A DNA stretch of 64,000 bases, taken from Streptomyces sp. NA04227 (GTDB lineage: Bacteria; Actinomycetota; Actinomycetes; Streptomycetales; Streptomycetaceae). Shown here piece by piece: positions 43,954 through 53,117 of the stretch (position 1 is its first letter; each line of letters starts with the position of its first letter). The translations under genes and the position numbers were made by a program. The DNA is taken from assembly GCF_013364195.1 (NCBI RefSeq), contig NZ_CP054918.1, forward strand, positions 7,801,001 through 7,865,000, given 5' to 3'. The notes under the pieces are model-generated. The model did not search any database. It was not told where the DNA came from and saw nothing but the letters and a program-made list of their open reading frames with translations.

Positions 43954-45717
43954 GTGAATCTTCGACAGAAATGCCTGCCCTTCGTACTGGCGGCGCTCAC
44001 CGCCGCGCCCCTGATGTCCGCCCTTCCCGCCACCGCCCTTCCCGCCACCGCCCTTCCCGCCACCGCCCTCCCCGCCATCGCTCCGCACACGGCGGCACAG
44101 GCCGCCGCTGCCGAGCCCCGCCCGGCACCGTCGAAACACCTGGTCCTGGACGGTGATTCGCTCACGCTGGACGACATGGTCCACATCGTGCGCGGCCGCC
44201 CGGTGACCCTGGAACTGGAGGACGGGACGGCGCGCACGATGCAGCGGGTCCGCGAGGGCGCGCTGAAGGCACTCGACGAGGGCCAGCGCGTCTACGGCTG
44301 GAACCAGGCGCTCGGCCCGCTCAAGGACCAGCCACTGACCCCCGATCAGCAGGAGGAGTTCCAGCGCCGCATCCTGCGCTCGCACGCCGCCGGGGTCGGC
44401 AAGCCGGTCCCGGACGGCGAGGCGCGCCTCGCCCTGGTGCTCCGCGCCAACGCCATGGCCCGCGGCACCATGGGCGTACGCCCGGAACTGGTGCGGCGCA
44501 TGCTCGACCTCGTCAACGCCGGTGTCACCCCGGTCATCCCGCAGATCGGCTCGCTCGGCACCGGTGACCTCCAGCCGATGGCCGCCGCGGGCCTCGTCCT
44601 CACCGGTGAGGACGCACCCGCTCGCTACCGGGGCCGCACCGCACCGGCCAAGGAGATTCTCCGCGAGGCGGGCCTGGAACCCTCGTTCCCGCTCCAGGCC
44701 GGTGAGGCACTGCCGATCATCAGCGGCAGCGGCCTGCTCACCGCACGGTACGTGCACGCCATCGACCGGGCGAAGTCCCTGGAGACCCAGTTCGAGGGCG
44801 CCTTCGCCCTGTTCATGGAGGCGACCCGAGCCGAGAAGAGCTCGCTCGATGCGCGCACCCACAAAGAGCGGCGGATCCCCGAGGAAGAGGCCGTGGCCGC
44901 CCGGCTGCGCGGGCTGGTCGGGGACAGCGACTGGATGACGGAGGCCGGACGCAAACGCCTGGGCGAGACCTCGCCCCGCGTCCAGGACGCCGTGTCGGTA
45001 CGTGCGGCTCCGCACATCGCCGCCACTTTGGTGCACACCCTCGACGAGGCGAGGACCATCGTCGAACGCGAGGCCAACGCCTCGACCTCGAATCCGCTCA
45101 TCTTCCCCAAGGACGGCGGCGGTTACGAGTTCGTCATGGGCGGCAACTGGGACGGCGCCCAGATCGGCCATGCCATGGACACCCTCAACGCCGAGGCCAC
45201 CGACGTCGCCGTACTCACGCACGAACTCTCCGCCCGGCTGCTCTCCAAGAAGTGGAGCTACGGCCTGCCCGCCAACCTCGCCTACCCGCCCGTCGGCCTC
45301 AACTCGGGCATGGTGCAGGTGCAGACCGTCGCCGCCGCCCTCATCCCCGAGATGCAGACCCGGGCCGCGCCCTCCGGCGTGCTGTCCCGCCCGGCCAAGG
45401 ACGGCCAGGAGGACCACAACACGATGGCCATGGCCTCCGCGCGCAACCTGCACGAGAACCTGGACCGCTTCGAAACGGTGCTCGCCGTCCTGCTGATGAT
45501 GGACGCGCAGGGCATCGACCTCATCAAGGAGGACATGAAGGGACTCTCACTCGGCGCCGGGAGCGCCGCCCTGCACGCGCGCATCCGGCAGACGATCCAG
45601 CCCCTCAAGGACGACCGCTGGATGTCCCCCGACCTGAAGAAGATGACCGCCTTGGTCCGCCAGGGGGACCTGCGTGACATCGTCCTCGCCCGGTCGGCCT
45701 CCGGCTCCACGCGGTAA
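43954..45717 (+). CDS. Secreted aromatic-ammonia-lyase homologue lacking the MIO motif
   Basis: About 587 residues. An N-terminal export signal (VNLRQKCLPFVLAALTAAPLM) is followed by four tandem ALPA(T/I) repeats and a full-length HAL/PAL-type helical body (residues about 60-580). The MIO-forming Ala-Ser-Gly of GSVGASGDL is replaced by a one-residue-shorter GSLGTGDL (199-206). The conserved QDxYS Tyr is also changed (VQDAVSVR), while the late GQEDH Glu remains. So the fold is kept but the cofactor appears lost. The start is uncertain: GTG at 43954 gives the best signal peptide but has no clear ribosome site. Confidence 0.75.
   Translation: MNLRQKCLPFVLAALTAAPLMSALPATALPATALPATALPAIAPHTAAQAAAAEPRPAPSKHLVLDGDSLTLDDMVHIVRGRPVTLELEDGTARTMQRVREGALKALDEGQRVYGWNQALGPLKDQPLTPDQQEEFQRRILRSHAAGVGKPVPDGEARLALVLRANAMARGTMGVRPELVRRMLDLVNAGVTPVIPQIGSLGTGDLQPMAAAGLVLTGEDAPARYRGRTAPAKEILREAGLEPSFPLQAGEALPIISGSGLLTARYVHAIDRAKSLETQFEGAFALFMEATRAEKSSLDARTHKERRIPEEEAVAARLRGLVGDSDWMTEAGRKRLGETSPRVQDAVSVRAAPHIAATLVHTLDEARTIVEREANASTSNPLIFPKDGGGYEFVMGGNWDGAQIGHAMDTLNAEATDVAVLTHELSARLLSKKWSYGLPANLAYPPVGLNSGMVQVQTVAAALIPEMQTRAAPSGVLSRPAKDGQEDHNTMAMASARNLHENLDRFETVLAVLLMMDAQGIDLIKEDMKGLSLGAGSAALHARIRQTIQPLKDDRWMSPDLKKMTALVRQGDLRDIVLARSASGSTR
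44020..44079 (+). repeat. 15-base tandem repeat inside the lyase-like gene
   Basis: GCCCTTCCCGCCACC is repeated three times exactly and a fourth time with two changes, encoding ALPAT-ALPAT-ALPAT-ALPAI just after the signal peptide. The unit keeps the reading frame, so copy number may vary between strains. Confidence 0.85.
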
Positions 45718-45777
45718 CGCCGCAACGCGCTGACCCGGCAACCGGCAAAGCCGTACGGCGAGTTGGGCGCCCAACGG

Positions 45778-45816
45778 GTGCGGGCCCCGGAGCAGCGAGT
45801 GCTCCGGGGCCCGCAC
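45778..45816. terminator. Very stable hairpin between lyase-like gene and siderophore operon
   Basis: Seventeen-base perfect arms (45778-45794 and 45800-45816), beginning GTGCGGGCCCCGGAGCA, with a five-base loop. It sits between two convergent units. A 14-base palindrome GTTGGGCGCCCAAC (45762-45775) lies just before it. Confidence 0.85.
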
Positions 45817-45828
45817 CTGTCCGCTCTA

Positions 45829-47145
45829 CTAGGCCCGCCCCGGCGCCTCGAACGAAGTGAACGCGCTGCGCTTGGGCAGGCGGTAGGCCTCGCGCCCGGT
45901 GATCGTGTTCAGGATCGCCGCGTTGCGCACCGCGCCGATGTCCAGGTTCGGCGCGGACACACCGTGCGAGTGGATCTCGGCGTTGGCCACGAACACCCGG
46001 CCCGCGACCCCGTCGGCCAGTTCGAGCGAGTGGTCGAGCCGTACGCGATGCCGCCCCTGCTCGTCGCGGAGCAGCAGCTCCTCGACGGGCTTCAGGAACG
46101 ACGGCGGACGGTTGCGGTAGCCGGTCGCGGCGACGACCAGATCGGTGGTGTGCTCGAAGAGCTGCCCGGTGTCGCGGTGGCGGCAGGTGAGCACCGTCCG
46201 CCCGGCCGCGTCCGTGCCCGCGGACTCCACGCTGATGCCGAACCGCAGCTCCACCTCGGCGAGTTGGTGCTCCAGCTGACGCCGGTAGAGCAGCTCGTGG
46301 ACCTCCTCCAGGGTGTCGGTGGAGATGCCCTTGTAGAACTGCCACTGCTCACCGATCAGCCGGTCGCGGGTGTCCTGCGGCAGCGAGTGGAAGTAGTGCA
46401 TGTACGCCGGAGTGGTCAGCTCCAGGTTCATCTTGGTGTAGTCCAGCGGCGCGAACGACGTGGTACGGGTGAGCCAGCTGACCGCCGGCCCGCCGTCCAG
46501 GTTGCGGTTCAGCAGGTCGATGGTCACCTCGGCCCCGGACTGGCCGGAGCCGACCACGGTCACCTTGCCCGCGGCGGCCACGTCGGCCGCCCGGTGCAGA
46601 TAGTCCGAGGTGTGCAGCACCCGCTCGGACGGCAACGACTTCAGGGCGTCCGGGAGGTACGGCGCGGTGCCGATGCCCAGGACCAGGTTGCGGGCGCGCA
46701 GCCGCAGCGCGGTGCCGTCGCCGCGGGTGACCCGTACCGTGAACTGCTCGGCCGCGGCGTCCCATTCGACCTCGTCGACGTGGTGCGAGAAGCGCACCGA
46801 CGGCAGTTTCGAGGCCGCCCAGCGCAGGTAGTCCTCGTACTCCCGGCGCGAGGGGAAGAAGTTCTCGCGCACGGTGAACGTGTAGAGCCGGTCCATGTCG
46901 TGCAGGTAGGCCAGGAACGACAGCGGGTGGCTGGGGGCGACCAGGGTGACCAGGTCGGCGAGGAAGTTCACCTGCATCGAGGCGTCGCCGAACATCATGC
47001 CGCGGTGCCAGGTCAGCTCGGGCTCTTCCTCCAGGACCACGAGATCGAGGTCGTCGACGGTGGAGGCGAGCGCCGCCAGGCCCAGGTTGAAGGGGCCGCA
47101 GCCGATGGCCACCACATCGTGTTCGGTGGCGGTGAGTTCGGTCAT
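45829..47145 (-). CDS. Amine N-hydroxylase for siderophore synthesis
   Basis: A 438-residue flavin monooxygenase of the lysine N6 / ornithine N5-hydroxylase family. The FAD motif is GCGPFNLGLAAL (15-26), the NADPH motif GSGQSGAE near 198, and the late ATGYRNR block is intact. It should N-hydroxylate a diamine such as cadaverine (as DesB does) or a related amine. It is the last gene of the siderophore operon and its ATG overlaps the acyltransferase stop (ATGA). Confidence 0.88.
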   Translation of the reverse strand: MTELTATEHDVVAIGCGPFNLGLAALASTVDDLDLVVLEEEPELTWHRGMMFGDASMQVNFLADLVTLVAPSHPLSFLAYLHDMDRLYTFTVRENFFPSRREYEDYLRWAASKLPSVRFSHHVDEVEWDAAAEQFTVRVTRGDGTALRLRARNLVLGIGTAPYLPDALKSLPSERVLHTSDYLHRAADVAAAGKVTVVGSGQSGAEVTIDLLNRNLDGGPAVSWLTRTTSFAPLDYTKMNLELTTPAYMHYFHSLPQDTRDRLIGEQWQFYKGISTDTLEEVHELLYRRQLEHQLAEVELRFGISVESAGTDAAGRTVLTCRHRDTGQLFEHTTDLVVAATGYRNRPPSFLKPVEELLLRDEQGRHRVRLDHSLELADGVAGRVFVANAEIHSHGVSAPNLDIGAVRNAAILNTITGREAYRLPKRSAFTSFEAPGRA

Positions 47146-47735
47146 CGGGGCATGTCCTTGTCCGAGCGCGGATGCACGAGCAGCGCGGCCTTCTTGTCGG
47201 GGAAGACGACCTCACCGGCGGGGCGGAAGCCCGCGGCGGTGAAGGCCTTGAGCGAGGGGGCGTTGGTCACGTCCGGCTCGGCGACCACCCGGGTGCAGTG
47301 GGGGTCGGCGGCCAGCAGGCCCTCGGCGAGGGCGCGCAGCAGCGCCCGGCCGAGCCCCTTGCCGGTCCGGCCCGCCTCGCCGATGGCGATGTGCACACCG
47401 AGGTCGTGCGGCAGGTGCGGGTAGTGCCCGGCGAGCCGGTCGCGCTGTACGCGGTAGACCTCGATGTACGCGAGGTCGCTTCCCTCGTGCCGGATCACCA
47501 CCGGCAGGATCGCCTCGCCCGCGAGGTGTCCGGAGATCTCCTCCACCCACCGTTCGCGCGGCCAGGCCTGGTGCCAGAAGGCGTCGATGTGCGGTTCCTG
47601 CATCCAGCCGTGTACGAGGTCCAGGTCCGCGCCCTCGGCCTGGGCGATCCGGGCCGACCAGGGCCCTTCGAGCCGGGGCAGCGGCGGACCGGGAACCTCG
47701 GCGGGCGCGTCCTGCCGTGCGGGTGACGAGGTCAC
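47142..47735 (-). CDS. GNAT acyltransferase for siderophore hydroxylamine (DesC/RhbD-like)
   Basis: A 197-residue acetyltransferase of the IucB/RhbD/DesC type. The family block WMQEPHIDAFWHQAWP is present, with RTGKGLGRALLRAL as the acyl-CoA-binding loop and the final VVFPDKKAALLVHPR. It acylates the N-hydroxy amine to a hydroxamate, most likely with acetyl-CoA or succinyl-CoA. AGGAGG precedes the GTG. It overlaps both neighbours by four bases. Confidence 0.87.
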   Translation of the reverse strand: MTSSPARQDAPAEVPGPPLPRLEGPWSARIAQAEGADLDLVHGWMQEPHIDAFWHQAWPRERWVEEISGHLAGEAILPVVIRHEGSDLAYIEVYRVQRDRLAGHYPHLPHDLGVHIAIGEAGRTGKGLGRALLRALAEGLLAADPHCTRVVAEPDVTNAPSLKAFTAAGFRPAGEVVFPDKKAALLVHPRSDKDMPR

Positions 47736-49525
47736 GCCGAGGCCTCCTGAAGGGGGTTGGGCGCGTCCAGGTAGACCGACTGGGCGTCCAGCGGGGCCAG
47801 CACCTCGTCGATCCCGTGCAGGCGGGTGAGCAGATTGCCCTTGCACGGCAGGGTGTCCGCGTCCAGCCAGCGGCGGGCCAGGCGGTCGCCCTCGGGTCCC
47901 GCCTCGGCGAGCTGCGGCAGGGCGGCCCGCAGCCGGGCGGCGAGCACGGCGAGCAGGTCGCGCTCGTCTGCCAGACCGTCGACGGCCAGACAGCCGATCA
48001 CCGACAGCGCCTGGTTGCGCAGCAGGTAGTACGACAGCCGGTCGTCGACCAGCGCGTCGTCGACCACCGCGAGCGTCGAGGAGTCCGCGCCCAACTGCTT
48101 GAGCAGACCGGGCAGATGGGACGTCGCCAGGTAGTAGCCCTGGTTGTCGCGGAAGGTGCTGCCGGTCACCCGGCCCCGCTCGTCGAGCCGTACCAGCGTG
48201 TTCTGCTGGTGGGCCTCCAGGCCGATGCCGGTGGCGGCGTACAGGTGCAGCATCGGGACGAGGACCTGGTCGGTGTAGTCGGCCACCCACTGCTCGGCGG
48301 CGCCCGCGCCGAGCGCGGCGACGATCTCGCCGAGCGCGCTGCGGCCGAGCCCGGGCTGCGGGGCGACCAGGCCGACCAGGCACTTCAAGTCGGCGATGTG
48401 CGGCGGCACTTCGCGTACGGCGACGTCGAGCCCGGTGATCTCCGGGCCCTGGGCGCGCCCCGGTTCGTCGACGGCGAGCCACGCCGGGTCACGGGTGATG
48501 GCGAAGCCCGGGTGCGCGGCGAAGGTGCTCGCGGCGTAGCCCGCGTCGAGCAGCCGGTTGATCTCCAGACCGCGGCGCAGTTCCGTACGGGTGGACTCGC
48601 GGCGGGAGTTGGTGAGCCTCAGGCCGAGCGAGAGCTTCAGCATCACGTCGGCGTCGGGCCGGTAGACGGTGCGCACACTGGAGGTCGGCCACCACTCGGC
48701 GCCGAGCTCGCCGAGCGGCTTCAGCGCGCCGGAGGCGACCAGGCGCGCGATACGCGGCCGGTGCAGCAGGTCACGGGCCTGCCACGGGTGCGCCGGTACC
48801 AACACCCGGCCGTCGGCGGGGCGTTGACCGGCCAGTTCGGCGAGCAGCTGGACGGTGTCCTTGCCCGCCAGCGAGGGCGCGCCGTCGACGGCGTCGTGAG
48901 AGACCACCGAGGCGTCGGCCTCGAACCAGTGCAACCGGAAGGAGCCGCGAAGCTCCGGTGAGAACGCGGCGGCGTCGTGGTCCGAGATGCCGTCGCGGCT
49001 CTTGGGCGCGGGGTGGTTCAAGTGCCCCAGAAGCAGGGCCTGTTCGGCGTCCAGGAAGCCGTCGGTGCCTTTCGGCGGCTCGGGGTTGGCGCGGCGGTGA
49101 CCGATGAAGGAGGCCACCCGGCGCACCGACTCGGCGGTGCGCTCGACCAGATCGGCCACCTCGCCCTCGGGTACGCCTCCGGCGCGGCTGCCGCCCCGTA
49201 CCGCGGCCTCGGTGGAGAGCAGGGCGACGGCGGTCACCGGGTCCGCCGCCGCACCCAGCGGCCCGCCTGGGCCCTCCAGGCGTGCCGGTGCGAAGCGGTG
49301 CCAGCCGGTGGGGGAGCAGTGGGTCACCTCGGTGACCAGCGCCAGTCCGGCGGTCGGCAGCTCGACGCGCAGCGGGCCGGGCGCGACCGGGGAGCCGGTC
49401 TCCCGCAGCCAGCAGCGCAACAGCGCCTCGACATGGGCGTGTTCGGCCGCGGCCCGCGGGTTCAGCGTGTGCAGCGGGTCGGCCGGTACGCCGCCGGGAG
49501 TCGAAGTCGTCGCGGGGGTGCTCAT
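47732..49525 (-). CDS. NIS siderophore synthetase, IucA/IucC family (first)
   Basis: A 597-residue NIS synthetase. ATP-binding motif GHLNHPAPKSRDG near 170, HPWQ near 255, and EAHQQN near 430 are all present. It activates a citrate or dicarboxylate carboxyl group as an adenylate and condenses it with a hydroxylated amine. It differs clearly from the second synthetase at 51073, so the two probably catalyse successive steps, as IucA and IucC do. It overlaps the decarboxylase upstream by four bases (ATGA). Confidence 0.88.
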   Translation of the reverse strand: MSTPATTSTPGGVPADPLHTLNPRAAAEHAHVEALLRCWLRETGSPVAPGPLRVELPTAGLALVTEVTHCSPTGWHRFAPARLEGPGGPLGAAADPVTAVALLSTEAAVRGGSRAGGVPEGEVADLVERTAESVRRVASFIGHRRANPEPPKGTDGFLDAEQALLLGHLNHPAPKSRDGISDHDAAAFSPELRGSFRLHWFEADASVVSHDAVDGAPSLAGKDTVQLLAELAGQRPADGRVLVPAHPWQARDLLHRPRIARLVASGALKPLGELGAEWWPTSSVRTVYRPDADVMLKLSLGLRLTNSRRESTRTELRRGLEINRLLDAGYAASTFAAHPGFAITRDPAWLAVDEPGRAQGPEITGLDVAVREVPPHIADLKCLVGLVAPQPGLGRSALGEIVAALGAGAAEQWVADYTDQVLVPMLHLYAATGIGLEAHQQNTLVRLDERGRVTGSTFRDNQGYYLATSHLPGLLKQLGADSSTLAVVDDALVDDRLSYYLLRNQALSVIGCLAVDGLADERDLLAVLAARLRAALPQLAEAGPEGDRLARRWLDADTLPCKGNLLTRLHGIDEVLAPLDAQSVYLDAPNPLQEASA

Positions 49526-51060
49526 CCGGCGCTCTCCTCAATGAGACGTGCACAGGCCCGGCCTGCGTCGAGTACGACGGCCACGAGATCGTCGATGTCC
49601 TCGGTCGTGGTGGTGGGGTTGAGCAGGGTGAACTTCAGGCACACCTGCTTGGTCGCCGGGTCCTCGGCCGAGGCGACCTCGGTACGTCCGATGAGCGCGG
49701 TGCCGGTCTCCAGGAGCCGGCGCCGCAGGGCGCCGTTGAGTTCGTCCGCCCGGGACAAGTCCGTGGTGCGGTAGCGGAAGACCACCGTGGTGAGTTCGGC
49801 CGGTGCGACCAGTTCGAGCCGGGGCTCGGCGAGGATGCGCTGCTCGGCGTGGCGGGCCAGGTCGTGGCAGGTGTCGACCATCCGGCCCAGGCCCTCGCGG
49901 CCGTAGGCCAGCATCGTGGCGGTGGCCTTCACCGCGTCCGGGCGGCGGGTGGTCTGCAGACTCCGGCCGAGCAAACCGTCGTAGCCCGCCTCCGAGTCGT
50001 CCGTCGGATTGAGGTAGGCGACCTCGCGGTCCAGCGAGGTGAACGCGGTGGTGTCGGAGACGAGCAGGACGCTGGTGGCGGCCGGCTGCCAGCCGATCTT
50101 GTGCAGATCCAGGGTGATGGAGTCGGCGAGTTCGAGTCCGTCGAGTCGTTTGGCGAGCCGGTCCGAGAGCAGGGCGCCGAATCCGTACGCGGCGTCGACG
50201 TGCATCCAGACGCCGTGCCCGGAGGCGATCTCGGCGATCTGCGGCAGTGGGTCGATGGAGCCGAAGTCGGTGGTGCCCGCCGTCGCCATCACCGCGAGCG
50301 GTGTCCGGTCCGGGCCGAGCGCGTCGAGCGCCGCGGCCAGCGCCTCGGGACGCATGCGCCGCCGCGCGTCGGTCGCGATCGGGTGTACGGCGGCTTCGCC
50401 GAGTCCGAGTGCCGCGCAGGCGCGGTGCACCGAGAAGTGGGCGAGCTCGGAGCAGAACACGACGGGGCCGGGCAGCGCGGCCACCCCGTGCTCGCGGGCG
50501 TTGAGTCCGCGGCGCAGGGCGGCGGCGTCCCGGGCGAGCAGCAGGCCGAGGAGGTTGGACAGCGAGCCGCCGGGGGTCAGGACGCCGTCGGCGCGGTCGC
50601 CGAGTCCGGCCAGGCGGGTCAGCGCCTGGATCAGCCAGCGCTCGACGGCGATCGCCGAGGGGCCCGAGTCGTAGGTGTCGAGCGAGGCGTTGCCCGCGGA
50701 GGCCAGAACGTCGGCGGCCACCGCGACCGACAGCGTCGGCGGCTGCAGATGGGCGGCCGCACGCGGGTGCGACAGATCGATGCCGTGCTCGATCAGCACA
50801 TTGGCCATCAGGTTCAGCGCCGCTCTGGTGCCCATGCCCGCGTCGGGGAGCCGGGCGTCGCCGAGGGCCTTGGCCGCCGCGGCGAGTACCTCGGCCGGAG
50901 TGCCCGCGGGGATCGGGCCTGCCGGACGGGCGGCGGAAAGGGCGGTGTCGACCGTTTCCGTCAGGGCAGCCCGCACCTCGGCGAGACCCTCGCGGGTCCC
51001 GGCGAGCACGGACGGGGGGAACGGGGCGGGAACGGGTGGTGCTTCGGTCAGCGGTATCAC
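49522..51060 (-). CDS. PLP-dependent group II decarboxylase (diamine-forming)
   Basis: A 512-residue PLP enzyme of the DesA/RhbB type. The Schiff-base Lys is in LDLHKIGWQP, with HVDAAYGFG and TAGTTDFGSIDP upstream, as in lysine and diaminobutyrate decarboxylases. It should supply the diamine (cadaverine or diaminopropane) for the hydroxamate arms. GAGGAG precedes the GTG at 51060. There is no diaminobutyrate aminotransferase in the cluster, which leans toward lysine as substrate (inference). Confidence 0.88.
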   Translation of the reverse strand: MIPLTEAPPVPAPFPPSVLAGTREGLAEVRAALTETVDTALSAARPAGPIPAGTPAEVLAAAAKALGDARLPDAGMGTRAALNLMANVLIEHGIDLSHPRAAAHLQPPTLSVAVAADVLASAGNASLDTYDSGPSAIAVERWLIQALTRLAGLGDRADGVLTPGGSLSNLLGLLLARDAAALRRGLNAREHGVAALPGPVVFCSELAHFSVHRACAALGLGEAAVHPIATDARRRMRPEALAAALDALGPDRTPLAVMATAGTTDFGSIDPLPQIAEIASGHGVWMHVDAAYGFGALLSDRLAKRLDGLELADSITLDLHKIGWQPAATSVLLVSDTTAFTSLDREVAYLNPTDDSEAGYDGLLGRSLQTTRRPDAVKATATMLAYGREGLGRMVDTCHDLARHAEQRILAEPRLELVAPAELTTVVFRYRTTDLSRADELNGALRRRLLETGTALIGRTEVASAEDPATKQVCLKFTLLNPTTTTEDIDDLVAVVLDAGRACARLIEESAG

Positions 51061-51072
51061 GCGCCGGTCTCC

Positions 51073-52884
51073 TCAGCCTTCTGCGAGCGGATTGGGGTGC
51101 GTGCCGTTGGGGTACAGCGCGTGGCGCAGTGCGCGGTCGCCGTAGCGCGTGACCACGATCCGGTCGCGGTTGAGCCCGTAACGCGGGATCTCGGGGGTCA
51201 GCAGGTCGTACTCGGCGAAGCGCTCGGCCAGTTCCGGATTGCGCTTCTGGAAGTCGAGGATGGTCTGGCGGACCAGGGACCAGAAGGTCTTCTCCGGGAC
51301 GCCCAACTGCTCGGCGCACAGCGGCGCGAGGTAGCGGAAGTGCCCGACGAACACCTGGTCCATCACGTGCTGCTTGATGATCGAGGGGTGCTTGCGCGGC
51401 AGTACGTGGTCGTGCCCGTCCGGCTCGGCGCCGCGCTCGGGCACGTCGGTGAAGGACACACAGACGTCGTCGACGAAGTCCTTCAGGTACAGGCGGACCG
51501 GCACGTTGTTCTCGTCGTAGCCGAGCAGGGTGTTCTGGCCGTGCGGGTTGAAGGTGACCCCGTACCGGTAGAGCACGTGCAGGATCGGTACCAGGAGGGT
51601 GTCGAACAGGCGCCGCAGCCACTCCTGCGGCTCGAGGCCCGAGGAGCGGACGAGCGCGGCCACGAAGGCGTCGCCGGTGTGGTCGACGTGCAGCAGCGAG
51701 GCGAAGGTGCGCACCCGCTCGTCGGCGTCCTTGCGGGCGGTGACCGAGTCGCGCCAGATGCAGCCCAGGGTCTCCAGGTGCTGGTACGGGGCGTCCGGGA
51801 GTTTGGTCAGGTAGGGGTGGCGCACCGTCACCGAGGCGACCTCGCCGAGGAAGACGGTGCGGCAGGTGTCGGTCAGGAACGGATCGCGCTCGACGAGTCC
51901 GCGCAGCCACTGGGTGACGACCGGCGCGCCCATCGTGCAGTGCGGCGGAATCCCGCGCCACACAAGGGTGTTGAGGATCTTCAGCGGGAGTTTGACGTCG
52001 TACCGGTCGGGGGTGCCGACGTTGGCCATGGTGCGGATCGACTGACCCGGAAGATAGGCGTCCTGGCTCTCGCCGAGCGGGATGATGCGCTGCTGGGCGA
52101 TGTCCGCGGCGTGCAGGATCTGCACCGCGTGGTCCCACTGCCAGGGGTGCACCGGCATCCACACATAGCCCTGCGGGTCGGCTCCGGCGGCTTCCAGTAC
52201 CGCGGTGAAGCGCGCCCGGGTGGACTCGTCCAACTCGCGGGCGAGGATGGCCTCTTCGGACAGTTCGGAGGTACCGCGGAACTCGGCGAGACCGCGGTGC
52301 ACGGCCACCCACTGCAGGGTCAGCGGCTGGGCGGACTCGGGCGCGTAGCGGCGGACGTCGGTGGCCGAGAAGCCGATCCGGCCCTTGTTGGCGACCAGGA
52401 GGTTGTGGCCGGTCATCCGGCACTCCAGCTCGCTGTGGCCGAGGTCGAGCAGCTCGGCCACGGTCTCGCCGCCGTGGGTGATACGGGCGGCGTCGACGGC
52501 CAGCGTGGCGGAGAGTTCGGTGAAGTAGGTGGCCACGGTCGAGGGGTCGGTGCCCAGCGTCGAGGCCGCTTCAAGCAGGAACTGCTGTGCGTCCCAGGCC
52601 GGTTCGGCTATGGAGTTGCCCAACATGCTGGTCGCGGTACGGGTCAGGGACCTCGGGTCCACCCGCAGCCAGCCGAAGGCGCCCACGGTGGCTCTGAAGG
52701 CGTAGGAGGTGCCGCTGTCGAGGTCGATGCGGTAGCCGCCCTCGCCGGTGTCCACCGCCTTGAGCATGTCCTCGAAGCACCACTCTCCGACGGCCTTCGC
52801 AAGGAGCTGTTGGTTGGCTTCCCGCCAGGCCGCGGGAGTCACCTCCGACAGGTCGGGCACGGGGTGGTTCTGCGGGGTGGGCAT
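51073..52884 (-). CDS. NIS siderophore synthetase, IucA/IucC family (second, DesD-like)
   Basis: A 603-residue NIS synthetase and the first gene of the operon. It has the motifs GHNLLVANKGRIGF near 158, HPWQW near 246 and FNPHGQN near 450, closer to the type C / DesD pattern than the other synthetase. An iron box lies 65 bases upstream of its start. The decarboxylase starts 12 bases after its stop. Type C enzymes condense a carboxyl already on the scaffold with an amine and can finish the siderophore. Confidence 0.88.
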   Translation of the reverse strand: MPTPQNHPVPDLSEVTPAAWREANQQLLAKAVGEWCFEDMLKAVDTGEGGYRIDLDSGTSYAFRATVGAFGWLRVDPRSLTRTATSMLGNSIAEPAWDAQQFLLEAASTLGTDPSTVATYFTELSATLAVDAARITHGGETVAELLDLGHSELECRMTGHNLLVANKGRIGFSATDVRRYAPESAQPLTLQWVAVHRGLAEFRGTSELSEEAILARELDESTRARFTAVLEAAGADPQGYVWMPVHPWQWDHAVQILHAADIAQQRIIPLGESQDAYLPGQSIRTMANVGTPDRYDVKLPLKILNTLVWRGIPPHCTMGAPVVTQWLRGLVERDPFLTDTCRTVFLGEVASVTVRHPYLTKLPDAPYQHLETLGCIWRDSVTARKDADERVRTFASLLHVDHTGDAFVAALVRSSGLEPQEWLRRLFDTLLVPILHVLYRYGVTFNPHGQNTLLGYDENNVPVRLYLKDFVDDVCVSFTDVPERGAEPDGHDHVLPRKHPSIIKQHVMDQVFVGHFRYLAPLCAEQLGVPEKTFWSLVRQTILDFQKRNPELAERFAEYDLLTPEIPRYGLNRDRIVVTRYGDRALRHALYPNGTHPNPLAEG

Positions 52885-52948
52885 CAGCGGCTCCGAAGTG
52901 TCGCGGTAGGCAAGGCTCCTGGGCCCGGTGACCAGGCCGAGGAGGAGT

Positions 52949-52967
52949 TTAGGTAAGGTTTACCTAA
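52949..52967 (-). promoter_or_regulatory. Iron box (DmdR/IdeR) for siderophore biosynthesis
   Basis: TTAGGTAAG-G-TTTACCTAA is a 19-base inverted repeat with one mismatch, matching the actinobacterial iron-box consensus. It lies 65 bases before the synthetase gene. Repression with iron and derepression without it is expected. Confidence 0.9.
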
Positions 52968-53062
52968 CTCACAAGCCCATCTCGACGGGTTCCGGTGTGA
53001 CGAGCGCTCAACTCGCCCCGTATGCGCACCTCGTGGCGGGTGCCGGAACCCCTCCGCTGTGA

Positions 53063-53076
53063 TTAGGTTAACCTAA
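53063..53076 (+). promoter_or_regulatory. Iron-box-like palindrome for the exporter
   Basis: TTAGGTTAACCTAA is a perfect 14-base palindrome 42 bases before the exporter start. It has the half sites of the 19-base iron box but closer together; a third CCTAACC-AAACC segment continues to the right. Probably a DmdR/IdeR site. Confidence 0.75.
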
Positions 53077-53117
53077 CCAAACCTTTCTGGCACTCCCCAT
53101 CCCCGAGGTGATCAGCG

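Noticed and set aside
43955..44080. Possible frameshift at the start of the lyase-like gene
   Set aside because: The reading frame is continuous from the signal peptide through the tandem repeat into the conserved body.
45829..52884. Naming the siderophore operon desABCD
   Set aside because: Gene order and the presence of two synthetases do not fit the desferrioxamine cluster, although individual enzymes resemble Des proteins.
49538..52956. Two open frames of more than 900 codons across the siderophore genes
   Set aside because: Both lie over the synthetase and decarboxylase genes in other frames; the real genes have complete catalytic motifs.
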